Below are positions 11,110 to 22,814 of a stretch of DNA of 64,000 nucleotides, piece by piece (the first letter of the stretch is position 1; every line of letters begins with the position of its first letter). The notes below the pieces were generated by a model. The model did no database searches. It was not told the DNA's origin and saw only the letters and a list, made by a program, of their open reading frames with translations. Source of the stretch: Neoceratodus forsteri (taxonomy: Eukaryota; Chordata; Ceratodontiformes; Ceratodontidae); contig CM057451.1 of the NCBI GenBank assembly GCA_016271365.2, forward strand, positions 364,209,501 through 364,273,500, written 5' to 3'. A program made the position numbers and the translations under genes.

Positions 11110-11690
11110 GTGATCAGTTTCTCAGACTCTTCTCCAAGGCCAAACAGCGAGGCAAGGGGTGATAATAAGCATACAGAATAGCTTTAATTGAAAGGGCAAA
11201 CCCATGAGAGAGAGGCAGTTGGTACCCGATGTGAGTATATCAGTGTATGGTAGTATGGAGGCCAGGTCGGGTAAGTGACAGTGGGAGGGGAAACATTTAG
11301 AAATTTGTGTATAAGATTTAGGTAGCCTGTGAATATGCCTGGGTGTTGAAAATGTTGCGGGTTTAGAGACCCACGGTATGTGACGGTTACACTAATAAGT
11401 ATAAATTCTATGCTGAATTAAAAAATGATACTGCGCAGTAGTTACGTAAAGTGCTGAACCCAGCAAACAAAATAGCTAATCTTCATAGAAACAGAAAATG
11501 TAAAAGTTAACTATTAAACTGATGTTGTATAAATAAAATATGCTATGATATGACTTTTGAAATAAGCAGTGTATCATCACTTGTGAGGGGCAGAACTTTC
11601 ATAAAGTCATTGTGGCTCCACCACTCATGAGCTGTGGTCCAGCCCCCCTTGAAGTTAATTTGTATATTTCAAGTCATTGCATGTCCCTTA
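11110..11690. other. Unannotated stretch upstream of the L2 element
   Basis: It may contain the L2 5' region on the minus strand, but I can identify no motif. No other feature is supported. Confidence 0.4.
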
Positions 11691-11984
11691 TTTCAGACAT
11701 AAAGCACTGTATCTCCAAGTGCTATACCAGTGCTCCCAGATCTACAGGGATTCCTGTATTTTAAGGGATTTTTACTACAAAAATGGGATACGGGAAGGAA
11801 ATCTTTTATTTTTAAAATATCAGGGGAAATGGACAAACACTATGGGAAAATGCCCACTATGAATCTCATGGCTGCCAAGATCCAGACAGAGCCCTCCAAT
11901 TGGTGCTCAGTTTGCTGACTTTGCTACACTAAGTAATTCTGTTGGTCTACAGTATTTGCAGCCTGTGTTTCTCTGGGGTAGTAA

Positions 11985-12667
11985 GGTAATATAGAATTTG
12001 ACAGCAGATAAGGACTGCTTGGCCCACCCAGTCTGCCCATTTCCCTACCTAATGGATAAGCTGCAGATCCTAGTTAACCAGCAGCCTACGTCTTCCTGCC
12101 CCCACCCCCCTAGAACTGCCTTATGGCTGTCCCATGCATGCTTGAATTCAAACACTGTTTTTGACTCCACAACCTCCTCCGGAAGGCCGTTCCATACATA
12201 TACAACTCTCTCTGTGAAAAAATACTTCCTCACATTACCTCTGAGCTGCACCCCCATCTTCAAATTGTGCCCCCTTGTTCTTGCACACCTCTTTTTTTGA
12301 AAGATGCTACCCTCTTGGACTTTGTTGATTCCCTTGAGGTACTTGAAAGTTTCTATCACGTCCCCCCTCTCCCTCCTTTCCTCGAGGCTATACATATTAA
12401 GCTCCTTTAGTCTCTCTTCATATGTCTTCCGGTGCAAACCCTGCACCATTTTAGTTGCCCTCCTCTGGACAGCTTCCATCTTGTCTATGTCCTTGCGGAG
12501 ACTGGGTCTCCAGAACTACACACAGTACTCCAGATGGAGTCTCACCAGCTGTCTGTAAAGAGGGATAACAACTTCCCGTTTTCTACTGGTGATGTCTCTC
12601 CCTATGCATCCCGGTATCCCCCCAGCCCTCCTTACTGCCCTCTCACATTGCTTGCCCACCGTTCTGA
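11985..12667 (-). mobile_element. CR1 LINE 3' fragment
   Basis: The minus strand encodes the C-terminal part of CR1 ORF2: a 144-codon ORF (12045-12479) with 'MEAVQRRATKMVQGL', 'YEERLKELNMYSLEERRERGD' and 'FFTERVVYVWNGLPEEVV', preceded by 'VVIPLYRQLVRLHLEYCV' in another frame. The 3' UTR with 'gcagataaggactgcttggc' reaches about 11,985. It is 5'-truncated near 12,667. It lies inside the hAT-like element and is therefore probably younger than it. Confidence 0.85.
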
Positions 12668-12792
12668 TCAGGAACCAGTGAGCTGCTGCATGATCCAAAC
12701 ACCTACCACGCGGCCCCACTCAAAACAGCAACACCGTTGAGTCAGCCGAGCTGCATCTCAAATGTCACTGTTCTGGACTAGCAGAGCCTAAG

Positions 12793-13120
12793 CCACTGAA
12801 GGTAAACAAGCCTTCTTGTGAGCAGCCTCAGGTTAGTCTATTTTAAACTCATTTTAAGAGCGAAATGAGTCAGTCAAAAGACTGACCACTTGATGGTGTT
12901 ATGCTTTGGGGGGGGTGTGCAAGAAAGAGTGCTTAAGTGCTGCTTGAGGGAAGCAGCACCCTGAACCACCAAGGCAAACAAACCTTCTCTTTTGCAAATT
13001 TGTCTATTTTAAACACATGAAGTGCAAAAAGCAAGCCAGACAAAAGAGATTCGATGATGGTGGGCTTTAAAGGGTGACGGGGACACAAAGAGTGCTTAAG
13101 TGCTACTTGGCTTGTTTGAT
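12793..13120. repeat. 163-bp tandem repeat, two copies plus a partial third
   Basis: 'gagtgcttaagtgct' occurs at 12927 and 13090, and the preceding 'a.caagcctt / aacaaacctt', 'tctattttaaac' and 'gatggtg' words also recur at the same spacing. A diverged third end ('gatgcttaagcgtgct') lies near 13,426 next to a short (GT)n run. The array sits inside the hAT-like element. Confidence 0.65.
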
Positions 13121-13439
13121 GCACAGAGCAGAGTTGTGTTTTTAAAAAGATCACTAAGGCAGCACTTCTTCTGACCAGCCTAGAGGTTGAGGTTATTTGA
13201 AAAAAAATTAGACAATGTTTCTATTTAATTGTGAGCCTAGGAAAGCATGGTGGGGGGGGGGGTCTTCATCAAGATAAGCAGGAGTTATGAATTATATGTG
13301 TCAGATCAGAAGGGACCCATAGACCCTGGTCTGGCCTAAGGTTAGTAAAATAAATAAAAAAAAAGGAATATTTGTTTTTACCTCAGAGTTTGGTGCACAA
13401 AGCTGTGTGTGTGTGTGTGTAGGGGGATGCTTAAGCGTG

Positions 13440-14200
13440 CTAATGAAAAACACAATACATTGAAACAAAGTTTATTAATGGAGTGCTACAGGTACACAGA
13501 GCTGTAGGTCCAATTCACAACTGGTGTGGGGTGGCTATGCACGCATATCTTGGGCCAGTAGCTACTCCACACCCCCTGTGCCCCCTGCATGGCATGTATG
13601 AAGGGGGCATATGCAGATCCACTGCACCTGATCCCCCATGTCTGCAGACAGCTCCGCGATGGGGACGTTCCGGGGACGTGCCAGCACTACGTGTATTCAC
13701 TAACCCGCGTGAGTGCTGGCGCGCTAGGCACAGAGGGTGATGCAGGGTACACTAGGGAGACCCTACATAACCACAGCATGCCCTCATGAACACAGACATT
13801 CGGTCACCGGAAGACCAGGACAGGGCACACTATGCTGCTCCCGACTACTGGGCAGCAGGATGTGGCAGGGGCAGCTGGATGGGCGAGCACCCAGAAAGTT
13901 TATGTGAGGCAGGACTGGGACTGGAGGGTGCCACACTGGTCTGGGTGCATGCTAGCAGCATGCACAGCCCCAGACCCATGCCACCCTACGTGTGGGATCC
14001 ACTATGGGTCCTGGGGGCATCCCACTGGATGTCTGCCCGGGACGACTCCTTCCCCGGCCACCCTGCAGAGTCCTGTGCATTGAGGGAGGAGCTGTAGATA
14101 GGTGATCTGCATTGGTCAATGCCGGTATGGGTGCACCTATCCATGGGCTGCAGGGGTGAGTGTGGGGTATGTGCATTTTGTGCATCCCTATGCCCACAAA
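13440..14200. other. GC-rich block with possible minus-strand poly(A) signal
   Basis: This block is clearly richer in G and C than its neighbours. Its left edge reads 'attaataaactttgtttc' on the minus strand, a plausible AATAAA polyadenylation signal for an antisense transcript. Overlapping ORFs up to about 100 codons exist on both strands, as expected for GC-rich DNA, and none resembles a known family. It could be an unrecognised element or the remains of a hAT-element internal gene. Confidence 0.35.
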
Positions 14201-14214
14201 ATGTATCAGTCTGT

Positions 14215-14980
14215 GATTAAGGGATAAATTTGAAGCTAAGGCATTTCATACTATAAATAGAATACTGTATAAGGGACTGTATTATTACAAAGTTATAATA
14301 CCTTCAGGAGGTTCTGGAGACATGTGAACCATAGGTTCCAGCATTTCCCCAGAACCTCAAGATGGCATTATGTTGTTACATATAAAGTTCTTATAGTTGT
14401 AGAGTAGTTATGTGATACGTTGTAGTTGATTTTTTATATTTAAAATGAGTAAGAACACATAAAACAGCCTGAACATTTGTCCTAGTGATTTTATTGACTG
14501 GCACAATGACGCCAATTGCGTACTTACATTGATTTGTGCATGCAGGAAAATCTACAGGAATTTCATCCCAGTTTTACAGTGAAAATACAGGGAAAATTAG
14601 GATGATGCACTACAGGAAAATGCTTTGCCTGATCTGGGAGCACTGCTATACAAAGCAATGGTTTAGACACTGTCAGTGCAGTGAAGGCATGGAGGAATGT
14701 ACAGCAGTCATTAAATTAGATAATCATTATAAAATTGGTTTCAGAAATTGTGAAACTTGATTGGCTGTGGACCATCTTTACCTGTACTGTTATCTCAGCA
14801 CAACAGCATGAGATACAGAACCAGCTGCCTCTTGACAATTACAGTAGTTTGATAGAGTTGTTGTTACACCTTGTTAGTAATGTCAGTTAGCCCTCAGTTA
14901 CCAAGACTTGCTGTGCTGTGACTCATTTTTTTATGCTGTCGTTTATCATTAACAAGTCATTGGCCTGCTCCTCTGTGACT
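14215..14980. other. Unannotated AT-rich stretch
   Basis: Apart from the right end of the hAT-like element at 14645 I see no gene or repeat. Confidence 0.5.
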
Positions 14981-14989
14981 GTTTAATTG

Positions 14990-15180
14990 TTTGCCTTGTT
15001 TGTGTTGTCTATGTACTACCTTGCTGTGTAATCTGCAATACCTGCTGTTTGTACCTGTTGTTGTTCACTGACTCTTGACCCTATGTAACCTCCCAGGTCA
15101 TGCCTGAAAATAGGAGTTTAATTGTCTAGTGCATTTACCCAGTAAATAAAAACTAACAAACAAACTAACTAACTAACTAA
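14990..15180 (+). mobile_element. LINE 3' end sharing its tail with the V-SINE at 59.85 kb
   Basis: The segment ends 'gcctgaaaatagg...ttgtctagtgca(t/c)ttaccc' followed by 'aaataaaaac' and an (AACT)n run at 15160-15180. The same words in the same order form the 3' end of the V-SINE at 59850-60275. SINEs borrow the 3' end of the LINE that mobilises them, so this looks like the partner LINE's tail or a truncated V-SINE. No ORF2 remains. Confidence 0.6.
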
Positions 15181-15189
15181 ACTCAGCAC

Positions 15190-15860
15190 CTCTACTCACT
15201 TAAAACCTTCAGTTCTGCCCTAAATAATAATTAAATGCTATTTGCCCTCATAATTCTCTTCTTACACATGCAATTAAAAAAATGAAGTACTACAGTACTC
15301 ATAGTTTTAATATCTGGTGTGTCACTGCTGACAATGAACCCCACTCCACCTCACCCCTACACTTATCCTCACCTGCTTACCAGGAAAATATTTGTTGTTT
15401 AACATGCTGCAGATAAAACAGAAGCCATGGCTCAGTCAGAGTCCATCTCTTGTGTCAGTGTGTGTGTGTGTGAGTGTGTGTGCTGGGGGGAAGGACATTC
15501 TGCTGGTAGAACTGAGCAGAGATTTGAATTTGTGTATTCTATCCATAAACTGTAGGAAAGACAGAAAAGAAACAGGTTGGAGAAACAGAGGAAATAACAA
15601 AGGAGGAGGAGGAAAGCTGAGAAAACAGGTAAATGGGGAGAAGTTGAGACAAATGGAGGGTTTCAGAGGTAAAGTAAGTAACGCATTTTGCTGAGCATGC
15701 CAGTGATATTTGAATCTGTGACTGAATACCGATGTTGAGAAGTGCTGGGACTGTTGTCGTGGGGTGAATGAACTTTAAAAAAAAAAACATTAAAATGTTT
15801 GCCAATGTTTTTATTTTTGTAAATTTTTTCATCCACCTCCAATAAATTTTGGGCCCATTT
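15190..15860. other. Unannotated stretch with a (GT)n run
   Basis: A short GT-rich microsatellite lies at about 15458-15482. No coding or element signature is otherwise visible. Confidence 0.5.
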
Positions 15861-15867
15861 TAAAACT

Positions 15868-16014
15868 GCAATAAAACACCCTAGAGAGTGCATTGTGGTG
15901 GGATAATGACACTTCTCGGGTGGTTGACGGCACTTGGTGATATCTCATGCCTCATAACACATCCAAGGTGTGCCGTTATCCCACCACAGTGTACACCCTG
16001 TCATGCCTTATTGC
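15868..16014. mobile_element. Fold-back (MITE-like) element
   Basis: The left arm (gcaataaaacacc...attgtggtgggataa) is nearly the reverse complement of the right arm (ttatcccaccacagt...ccttattgc). Arms are about 50 bp and the inner 'tgtggtgggataa' pairs exactly. Ends resemble the 'aataagacac' ends of the element at 22.8 kb. There is no ORF, so any movement would depend on a transposase elsewhere. Confidence 0.6.
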
Positions 16015-16029
16015 TTAATTATAGCATGC

Positions 16030-16590
16030 ACACAGGTAACTGCTTACAATACATTTTATTGCGAGAAGAATTGCTGGCTATAACACTGTGGCAGCCCCAT
16101 CTCTTGCAGAAATAACTAATATCTTTTATATCTATCTGGATAACCAGTAGAGCTGAATGGAAAGGACCTCAGCTTACCCTCCTATGTGAGGGACAGCACC
16201 TCCAACAAGCCAGATTCTCACAATACATGTTTTCTACCAGCCAGTAACCACTGCTGTCAGGAGAATTACTCAGAAAAATATTGGGCAATATAGCTTTTTG
16301 CTGATAAAGCTGTTCCACACTGGCTAGGATATGATATTGTTTTATCGGCAGAAAGCTGTTTCATCTTACAAATGCTGGGAAGCATTCACTGTATCTCCAC
16401 GTGTTTGTGGCTGTGCCTGAATTTGAGCTGAGATCTTTTGGTTCAGAGACCTTTGCTCACTCTACTCAGCCTCTATAACAAAACCCAAAGCATACATATA
16501 CATTCCATTTGGAAACAAAATGCTCTAAAATGTAATATTACTATAGATGTGAATTTGATTTGTGTATTTTTTTTTTATTCTGAGTGCTGA
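16030..16590. other. Unannotated stretch
   Basis: No gene, RNA or element signature is supported between the fold-back element and the CR1 3' end. Confidence 0.5.
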
Positions 16591-16595
16591 CTTAG

Positions 16596-18570
16596 AAACA
16601 TAGCAACATAAGACTTTGATGGCAGATAAGGACCGCTTTGCCCACCTAGTCTGCTCATTTCCCTACCTACAGGATATGCTGCAGATCTTAGTTAACCTGC
16701 AGCCTATTTCTTCCTACCCTCCACAAGAATTGTCTTATGTCTGTCCCATGCATTCTTGAATTCTCCCACAGTTTTAGACCCCACAACTTCCTCAGGAAGG
16801 CTGTTTCATGTGTCCACCACCTTCTCTGTGAAAATACTTCCTCACATTGCCCCTGAGCCATACCCCCTCTATCTTCAAATTGTGTCCCCTTGTTCTTGCA
16901 CATCTCTTTTTCTGAAAGATGCTACCCTCTTGGACTTTGCTGATTCCAATGAGGTACTTAAAAGTTTCTATTATGTCCCCCCTCTCCCTCCTTTCCTCAA
17001 GGGTATACATATTAAGCTCCTTTAGTCTCTCCTCATATGGCTTCTCTTGCAGACCTTGCACCGTTTTAGTTGCCCTCCTCTGGACTGCCTCCATTCTGTC
17101 TATGTCCTTGTGGAGATGGGGTCTCCAGAACTGGACACAGTACTCCAGATGGGGTCTCACCAACTGACTGTACAGAGGGATAACAACTTCCTGTTTTCTG
17201 ATGGTGATGCCTCTCCCTATACATCCCAGTATCCTCCCAGCCCTCCCTACTGCCTTCTCACATTGTTTGCTAACCTTAAGGTCATCTGATATGATTATCC
17301 CCAGGTCCCTTTCCATTTTTGTTGTTTTTACTATCTCTCCCCCCCCCCCTCATTGTGTAATCTTCCCCTGGGTTTTTGTTTTCCAGGTGCATTATTTTGC
17401 ACTTCTTTGCATTGAATCCAAGCTGCCATACTTCTGACCATTCCTCCAACCTTGCCAAGTCCCTTCTCATCCTTTCCACACCTCCCTGTGTATCAAACCT
17501 GTTGCAGATCTTTGTGTCATCTGCAAAGAGGTCTACGTGTCCTTCCAGTGCCTCTGTTATGTCACTTATAAAGACATTAAAAAGGACTGTACCCAGTACT
17601 GAACCCTGCGGTACCATACTAGTAACCCCTCTTTCTTCAGAGTGGACTCCTATTACAATTACCTTCTGTGTCCTGTTGTCCAGCCAATGTTTTACCCAGG
17701 CTACTACTCTGGGACCACTCCCAGGCTAGTTAATTTGAGTATTAATCTTTTGTGTTGGACCGTGTCAAATGCCTTGCTAAAGTTTAGGTAGGCCATGTCC
17801 ACAGTCCCTCCCTGGTCTGCTACTTTGTCACCCAGTCAAAGAAATCAATTAGATTTGTCTGATATGACCTTCCCGCTGTGAACCCATGCTGCCTTGTGTT
17901 CTGTGCCCCTCTGGCCTCTAGGTACTCAACAATTCTTTCCTTCAGAAGTGATTCCATCACTTTCCCTACCACAGAGGTCAAATTGACAGGTCTGTAGTTT
18001 CCTGCCTCTGTCTTGCTCCCACTCTTGTGAAGGGGAATCACACTTGTCTTTCTCCAGTCCTCAGGTACTACACCATCCTACCATGATTTGTTAAAAAGGG
18101 TAGTCAGTAGTGTCACTAGTTCTCCCCCTATTTCTTTTAGAATTCTGGGGTGAATTCCATCAGGCCCCATTGCTTTGTCCACCTTCAGTTTTAGGAGTTC
18201 TTTCAGAACTCTTTCTTCTGTGAAAGGACTGGGATCGACCCCCCTATTCAGAGTGCTTCTATTAATTGGATTAGGCACCTCCCCCTCTTCCTCTTTTGTG
18301 TATACTGAGCAGAAGTATTCGTTCAGTATTCCTGCTTTTTCACTGTCACTCTATGCCCACCCACCGTCCATTCTATTCAGCCTCACTATCCCTCCCTTTG
18401 TCTTTCTACACTCCCTGATGTTCCTATAAAAGGTTTTATCGCCCTTCTTAACCGAGTTGGCTATCTTTTCCTCAGTTTGGGCCTTTGCTATTCTGACTTC
18501 CCTCCCTGGTAACACTTTAGTTTGGGATATTTTTCCACCTTGCTTAAAGAGCACCAATTATGCTCTAAAC
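16596..18570 (-). mobile_element. CR1 LINE, 5'-truncated (about 2 kb)
   Basis: On the minus strand the element runs from a pre-RT region (18351-18557, 'AKAQTEEKIANSVKKGDKTFY') through the RT to the 3' UTR with 'gatggcagataaggaccgctt' at 16616-16640. The order and motifs are those of CR1 ORF2. It lacks the endonuclease and ORF1, the usual 5' truncation from incomplete reverse transcription. The pre-RT sequence is nearly the same as in the CR1 at 41.5 kb, so both belong to one subfamily. Confidence 0.92.
16792..18278 (-). pseudogene. CR1 ORF2 fragment: RT and C-terminal domain
   Basis: Frames in order on the minus strand are 18078-18278 ('KVDKAMGPDGIHPRILKEI'), 17820-18041 ('VNLTSVVGKVME', 'RQHGFTAGRSYQTNLIDFFD'), 17282-17617 ('VPQGSVLG' and the catalytic 'DLFADDTKICN') and 16792-17316 (174 codons of C-terminal sequence, 'LGCIGRGITIRKQEVVIPLY', 'PHLEYCVQFWRP'). 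The catalytic aspartates are present. The palm segment between 17,620 and 17,820 needs frame changes, so the gene is dead. Confidence 0.9.
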
Positions 18571-18635
18571 AAAAGAAACTTATAAAAAGGGGTTGGACTG
18601 GGCTGGCCCAGTGGCATGGAGGCTGAAGCATTGGG

Positions 18636-19792
18636 TGTGACACTTGGCCAGCTAGTTATGATTGCTGGATGATATTTATAATATAAAAACATAATGTGAG
18701 ATTGTCACAGTGCTTCCATGGGTGCCCCCCCCCCAGGTTTCAGTGAAATGACAGGATATATATTAAATCAGGAGATCTCTGTAATGTAATTAACTTCCTT
18801 GAGACATTGCATTTTATGGCCTTTTTGTTTATGACCTGTTGCTTCTTTGAAGTGGAAATGAAATGGGACTTTATGAGTCTGCCAGAGAATGGAGATCATA
18901 AACTTTTATGACATCTTAAGAGGAAGAACATTTAATATTGACTGGTGCTAAAAAGGCATAAAACCCATTTGAAATGCCTTGGGAGAAGGAACTGGGAAAT
19001 CAGAGACTTATAATTTGGCAAATGAGTTTTTGCTGATGTCACCTTATTTTAAAATACCTCCTGGCAGGACATCATGTTTGTATTTTTTTAATATTCTTAA
19101 AGGAGGAGCTAGATGACTAATAGAAGGGGTATGGGGAGACACAGTTTAAACTGTACTGTGTCTGAGCTGTTTGATATATTCCATCTTGGGAGAGAGAAAC
19201 ACACAACTCTCTGATAAGCACTTAGAAGTAATACATTAGATAGAAAAGTATCTAACTGTATGTTGGTAGGAGTTTGTCTGTAGTTTGCTTTGTTTTCTTG
19301 TAAGTAATTTATGCTTTGTGATCTAGTGTTCTGTGTCTATATTTTTCATATTTTTATCCATTTTTAGTAAAAATCTGTATTTGAAAGATACTGCCTGGGT
19401 CTTCCAAGTTCTTTTTTTTGCATGTGACATATAGAGCGTTAAAACTGACAAAACTGTTCAAGAGCTTGATGGTGTTACTAAACAGGGAAAACACAAGAAT
19501 ATACCTAAGGTCTTTTATAGAGTTTTAAGGGTTCATTTTAGAAGCCTGGCTGGGTGCCCCTGGCGTAAGATTGTACTGCAATCCTTGAAGAAGGTATGAA
19601 TCTGCACCTGTACATTGGGTACGCTAGCATAAGGTTCATAGTTTGAATCCCCCCCCAGAACTTGAGACTAAAGGTGATTCGGACCCACAAGCAGACAGGA
19701 GGGTTACCCTGTCTGTTCCTGTTCACACTCTTGCACTCGGAAGTTGGCACTGTGGGAGCAGAGGGCATGACCTGCTGAGTGTGTTTGTGACA
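18636..19792. mobile_element. Solo LTR (1,157 bp), sister of the one at 8.57-9.85 kb
   Basis: The segment starts TGTGACACTT and ends GTTTGTGACA. Flanks are 'ttggg' (18631-18635) and 'ctggg' (19793-19797), a 5-bp duplication with one change. Its right 300 bp ('ttaagggttcatttt.gaagcctgg.tgggtgcc', then 'gggttaccctgtctgtt', then the end) matches the reverse complement of 8569-8840 closely. The middle, with 'tttgaaagatactg' and 'agtaaaaatctg', matches more loosely. It is the same LTR family in the opposite orientation. No internal genes remain. Confidence 0.75.
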
Positions 19793-19799
19793 CTGGGCA

Positions 19800-20920
19800 C
19801 CTTACCTCCTGCCACACCAGTGACCAGTGTTCGGAGATGAGCTTGGGTTGTTGGGGGTCGACGGGGGGGGGACTGGGTGAGGACAGAGCGGCCACATGGC
19901 AGCTCTCCTCCCCCAGATTGGGGAGGTAAGCCCTCCCAGCCTTTGACTACAACCATGTGGAGGCATGAAGATAGTGTGGGCCATGGAGGGGGGCTAGGCA
20001 CTAGACCAGGTGAGGTGGGTTTGGGCCCGTTCAGACCAAGGCAATGTACATACCTCCACATGCACATATGTCCTTGCACTGGGGCTCCAAGGACATAAAG
20101 GGAGAAAATGGTGAAAAAATGCCACCCATGGCCACAAGTGATAACCACCTCTCGCAGCCTCTGCACCGGTGACCGGGCACCTGCTCCAGTCCTGTGGCAG
20201 AGGACACTGTGGTAAGGTAAGTCTCAGGGGAGCTGGATGGGGCCATCTGATGGGGGTCGCCACAGGGTGGAAGGTGGCAAAGGAAAATATGGCAAAAAAT
20301 GGAGAAGAACCAATACTGGCTTCTCAATGGTCAAAACCCCTTCACATGGGACTTCATTAACATAGTATACACATCACTTAAGGGTTCATTAATCAGAGTA
20401 CAATATCAGGGTCAAAAGGTTAGTATGCAGAACACAGAGCAACACAACCCACACAACATCAAAAAGTAGACCACATGGCAAAATGACCATACAAGCAACA
20501 CCTCAGCACAGACACAAAACACCCCAAATTTATATATTGCTGCAGTGCCATAGCTAGGCATTTTTGTGCCTGTGGCAAGCCATACATTTTGCATCCTCTA
20601 TGGATTGTCTTGATTAAATGACTGAGTGAGTTTAAAATATAAAGAAAATTATTCAGATCATCAACCTAGCATATCTGATTGACAGAGAGGCAAGCTATGT
20701 CTCCCAGGCCTTAAAACAGGATCCACAATGCTTGCTTACATTAGAAGTCCATTGGCCAAAACTTAACAGTGCCACTGGAAACTTATGCCAAACCATTTTC
20801 AGACTAGACTAGTCCCCTGGCCCCAAAAATAGTATATACAATCCTGGAGCCCTTTTTTCAAATTTTTCCGGGTGCGTTGTGGTGGTGCACATAGAAGCAG
20901 GTCTTAAAACCAAATGTCTG
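19800..20920. other. Unannotated stretch, GC-rich first half
   Basis: From 19,800 to 20,330 the sequence is GC-rich with overlapping ORFs on both strands (up to 147 codons at 19723-20166, minus) that match no family I know. The rest is AT-richer with no element signature. Confidence 0.4.
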
Positions 20921-20924
20921 ATAA

Positions 20925-21890
20925 AAGGCAAGGCAAGGCAAAGTTTATTTAAAAGACGCCCAATCCCAGAGGCTCTGGGCACCGTACAAACATTAAAACA
21001 AGCATTTAAACATAGTAAATATATAAATTACACATAATAAATACAAATCATTACAAAAGACTAACCTTAACTATAAATATTCATCTAAACATTAAATGCC
21101 TTAGAAAAGAAAAAGGCCTTAAGCGGGGCCTTAAAAACATCCACTGATGAAGCTTCTCTGACCATAGTTGTTAAGGAGTTCCACAGAACAGGGGCTAAAT
21201 GCTCTATCGCCAGCTGATTTCAGCCTAGTTCTGGGAATGGTCAGGAAGCATTCACTGGAGGAACGCAGAGGGCGCGAGGAGAAGACAGGTGACAGAAGGT
21301 CTAACAGGTAACCAGGGCCCTGCCCGTGTAGGGCCTTATAGGTGAGGAGACCCACCTTAAAGAGGACTCTCCACCTGACTGGCAGCCAGTGCAATTCACG
21401 CAAAACCGGTGTAATATGACAGAACTTTTGCTGCCCGGTCAACAACCGGGCAACTGCGATTTGCACCAGCTGCAATCTGCGGAGAGATTCTCCTGTGACC
21501 CCGAGATAGAGCGCATTATAGTAATCAAGCCTAGATGTGACTAAAGCATGTATCAAAGTAGGGAGGTCCAGAGGCGGAACAAGGGACTTAATCCTGGCAA
21601 TGTTTCTAAGACGGTAAAAACAGGTACGAACCACGGAGGATATTTGAGCCTCCATGGTTAGATCTCTGTCCAGAATCACGCCAAGATTTTGCACCCAAGA
21701 GGAGGCCCTTCAATGGCACAGACCCTAGGACAAGCCCTGTTTCTGTGTCAGAGGCCATCCTATCACAAGCTCTGTTCGATTCCACTACTAGTACCTCCGT
21801 CTTATCGGGGTTCAGCCACAACCAGCTGGAGGCCATCCAGTCGTTAATCTCGGTCAGACAGATATTAAGCACAAAAGAAGAATCCATCCT
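20925..21890 (-). mobile_element. L2-type LINE 3' end (second family)
   Basis: The minus strand holds the C-terminal ORF2 of an L2-like LINE in two frames. At 21606-21887 there is 'MASSWLWLNPDKTEVLVVE', and at 21131-21694 there is 'MQNLGVILDRDLTMEAQIS', 'VTSRLDYYNALYLG', 'ITPVLRELHWLPVRWRVLFK' and 'LLTYKALHGQGP'. These follow the RT active site in such elements. The 3' end carries 'aaataaactttgccttgcc' at about 20928-20950, a (TTGCC)n-type tail. RT motifs upstream of the C-terminal region are missing (5' truncation near 21,890). The tail differs from that of the L2 at 6.1 kb, so it is a separate family. Confidence 0.88.
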
Positions 21891-21899
21891 AGTTCAAAT

Positions 21900-22810
21900 G
21901 TAGGATGTCTTAGTCTTGTGGTTCAGTAGCCAGAGTAAGTTTGGAGTTAAAGACAGGCACCCATAATAAACATCAGAAAACAAAGGAATAAAATTGTCTG
22001 AGATCTACTGTGTAGGAGTGCTGGAGACATAAACTCACACTAACTGGACCGACCGCCAGCCCCCATCAGTCACAGACTCACAATTCATGATTTTTGTAAA
22101 TTATAGACAAAAAAACTTACTGGTGATGATGACGGATGACAGCAACTTGCAAGAGGCAGAGCTCGGCAAAGGCAAGACAGCAAACTCTGAGCAGAGAGGC
22201 AGACTGATGGTCTGGGAGTCAGGGAAGGCAGCAGCAGCAGAAAATAGTGAGTGAGCAACAAGCAGGCAACACTTAGTGCAGACAAGTATACCAGCAGTTA
22301 TGAAATGGCAAGAGAAAATTAAGCAATCTCATTGGCTAGCAGCTCAGTGTAAAATATGTTCCATACACTATGAAAAACAAGTCCCACCAAATAGTACCCA
22401 TCACTGCCCACTGACCTGTGTAACAGAATGTTGGCAAAGTGATTGTCAGCCATTGTTTTTTTCCATGCTAAAGTGAATACCCACATCGCCTGTCATGTCG
22501 GACATCAACAATGTTAGTTTTGACCTACAGTAACTTTCACTGAAGACAAGCTTGAGCAGATCTTCCGTGATTCTTTCAGCAATGACCCTGAGAATACAAT
22601 CGAAAGCAACACAGTGAGTACAGAAATACCAATTAAATCCATTGCTGCCGCTCCCCCCACTGCAATGACGTGCACATCAGTCAAGCCCTTCCCCCTTTCC
22701 CTTTAAAGGGACTATTTGTCCTCATGTACAAGGTTATCTAGTTAAATAAATGGTGTTAAGCAATTTTAAAATATGTGTATGTGTATTTTTTTATTATACA
22801 ACTTAAGTGA
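21900..22810. other. Unannotated stretch
   Basis: No supported gene or element. A poly(T)-rich patch and short ORFs only. Confidence 0.5.
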
Positions 22811-22814
22811 GTAA

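Larger units (their letters stand above)
11728..14645. mobile_element. hAT-like DNA transposon, 2.9 kb, terminal inverted repeats
   Basis: The left end at 11728 reads CAGTGCTCCCAGATC, and the right end at 14645 is its exact reverse complement over 15 bp. Sub-terminal sequence is also partly inverted ('cctgtattttaa...aatgggat' against 'ccctgtattttc...aactgggat'). Both ends are flanked by 'ctatac' (11722-11727 and 14646-14651). CAGTG-type ends suit hAT elements, though hAT target duplications are usually 8 bp, so the superfamily call is inference. No transposase is recognisable. The interior holds a CR1 fragment, a 163-bp tandem repeat and a GC-rich block, so it would be non-autonomous and secondarily enlarged. 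Confidence 0.65.

Noticed and set aside
16756..17729. Plus-strand ORFs rich in Ser/Pro/Leu
   Set aside because: They are antisense shadows of a minus-strand CR1 ORF2 that has ordered RT motifs.
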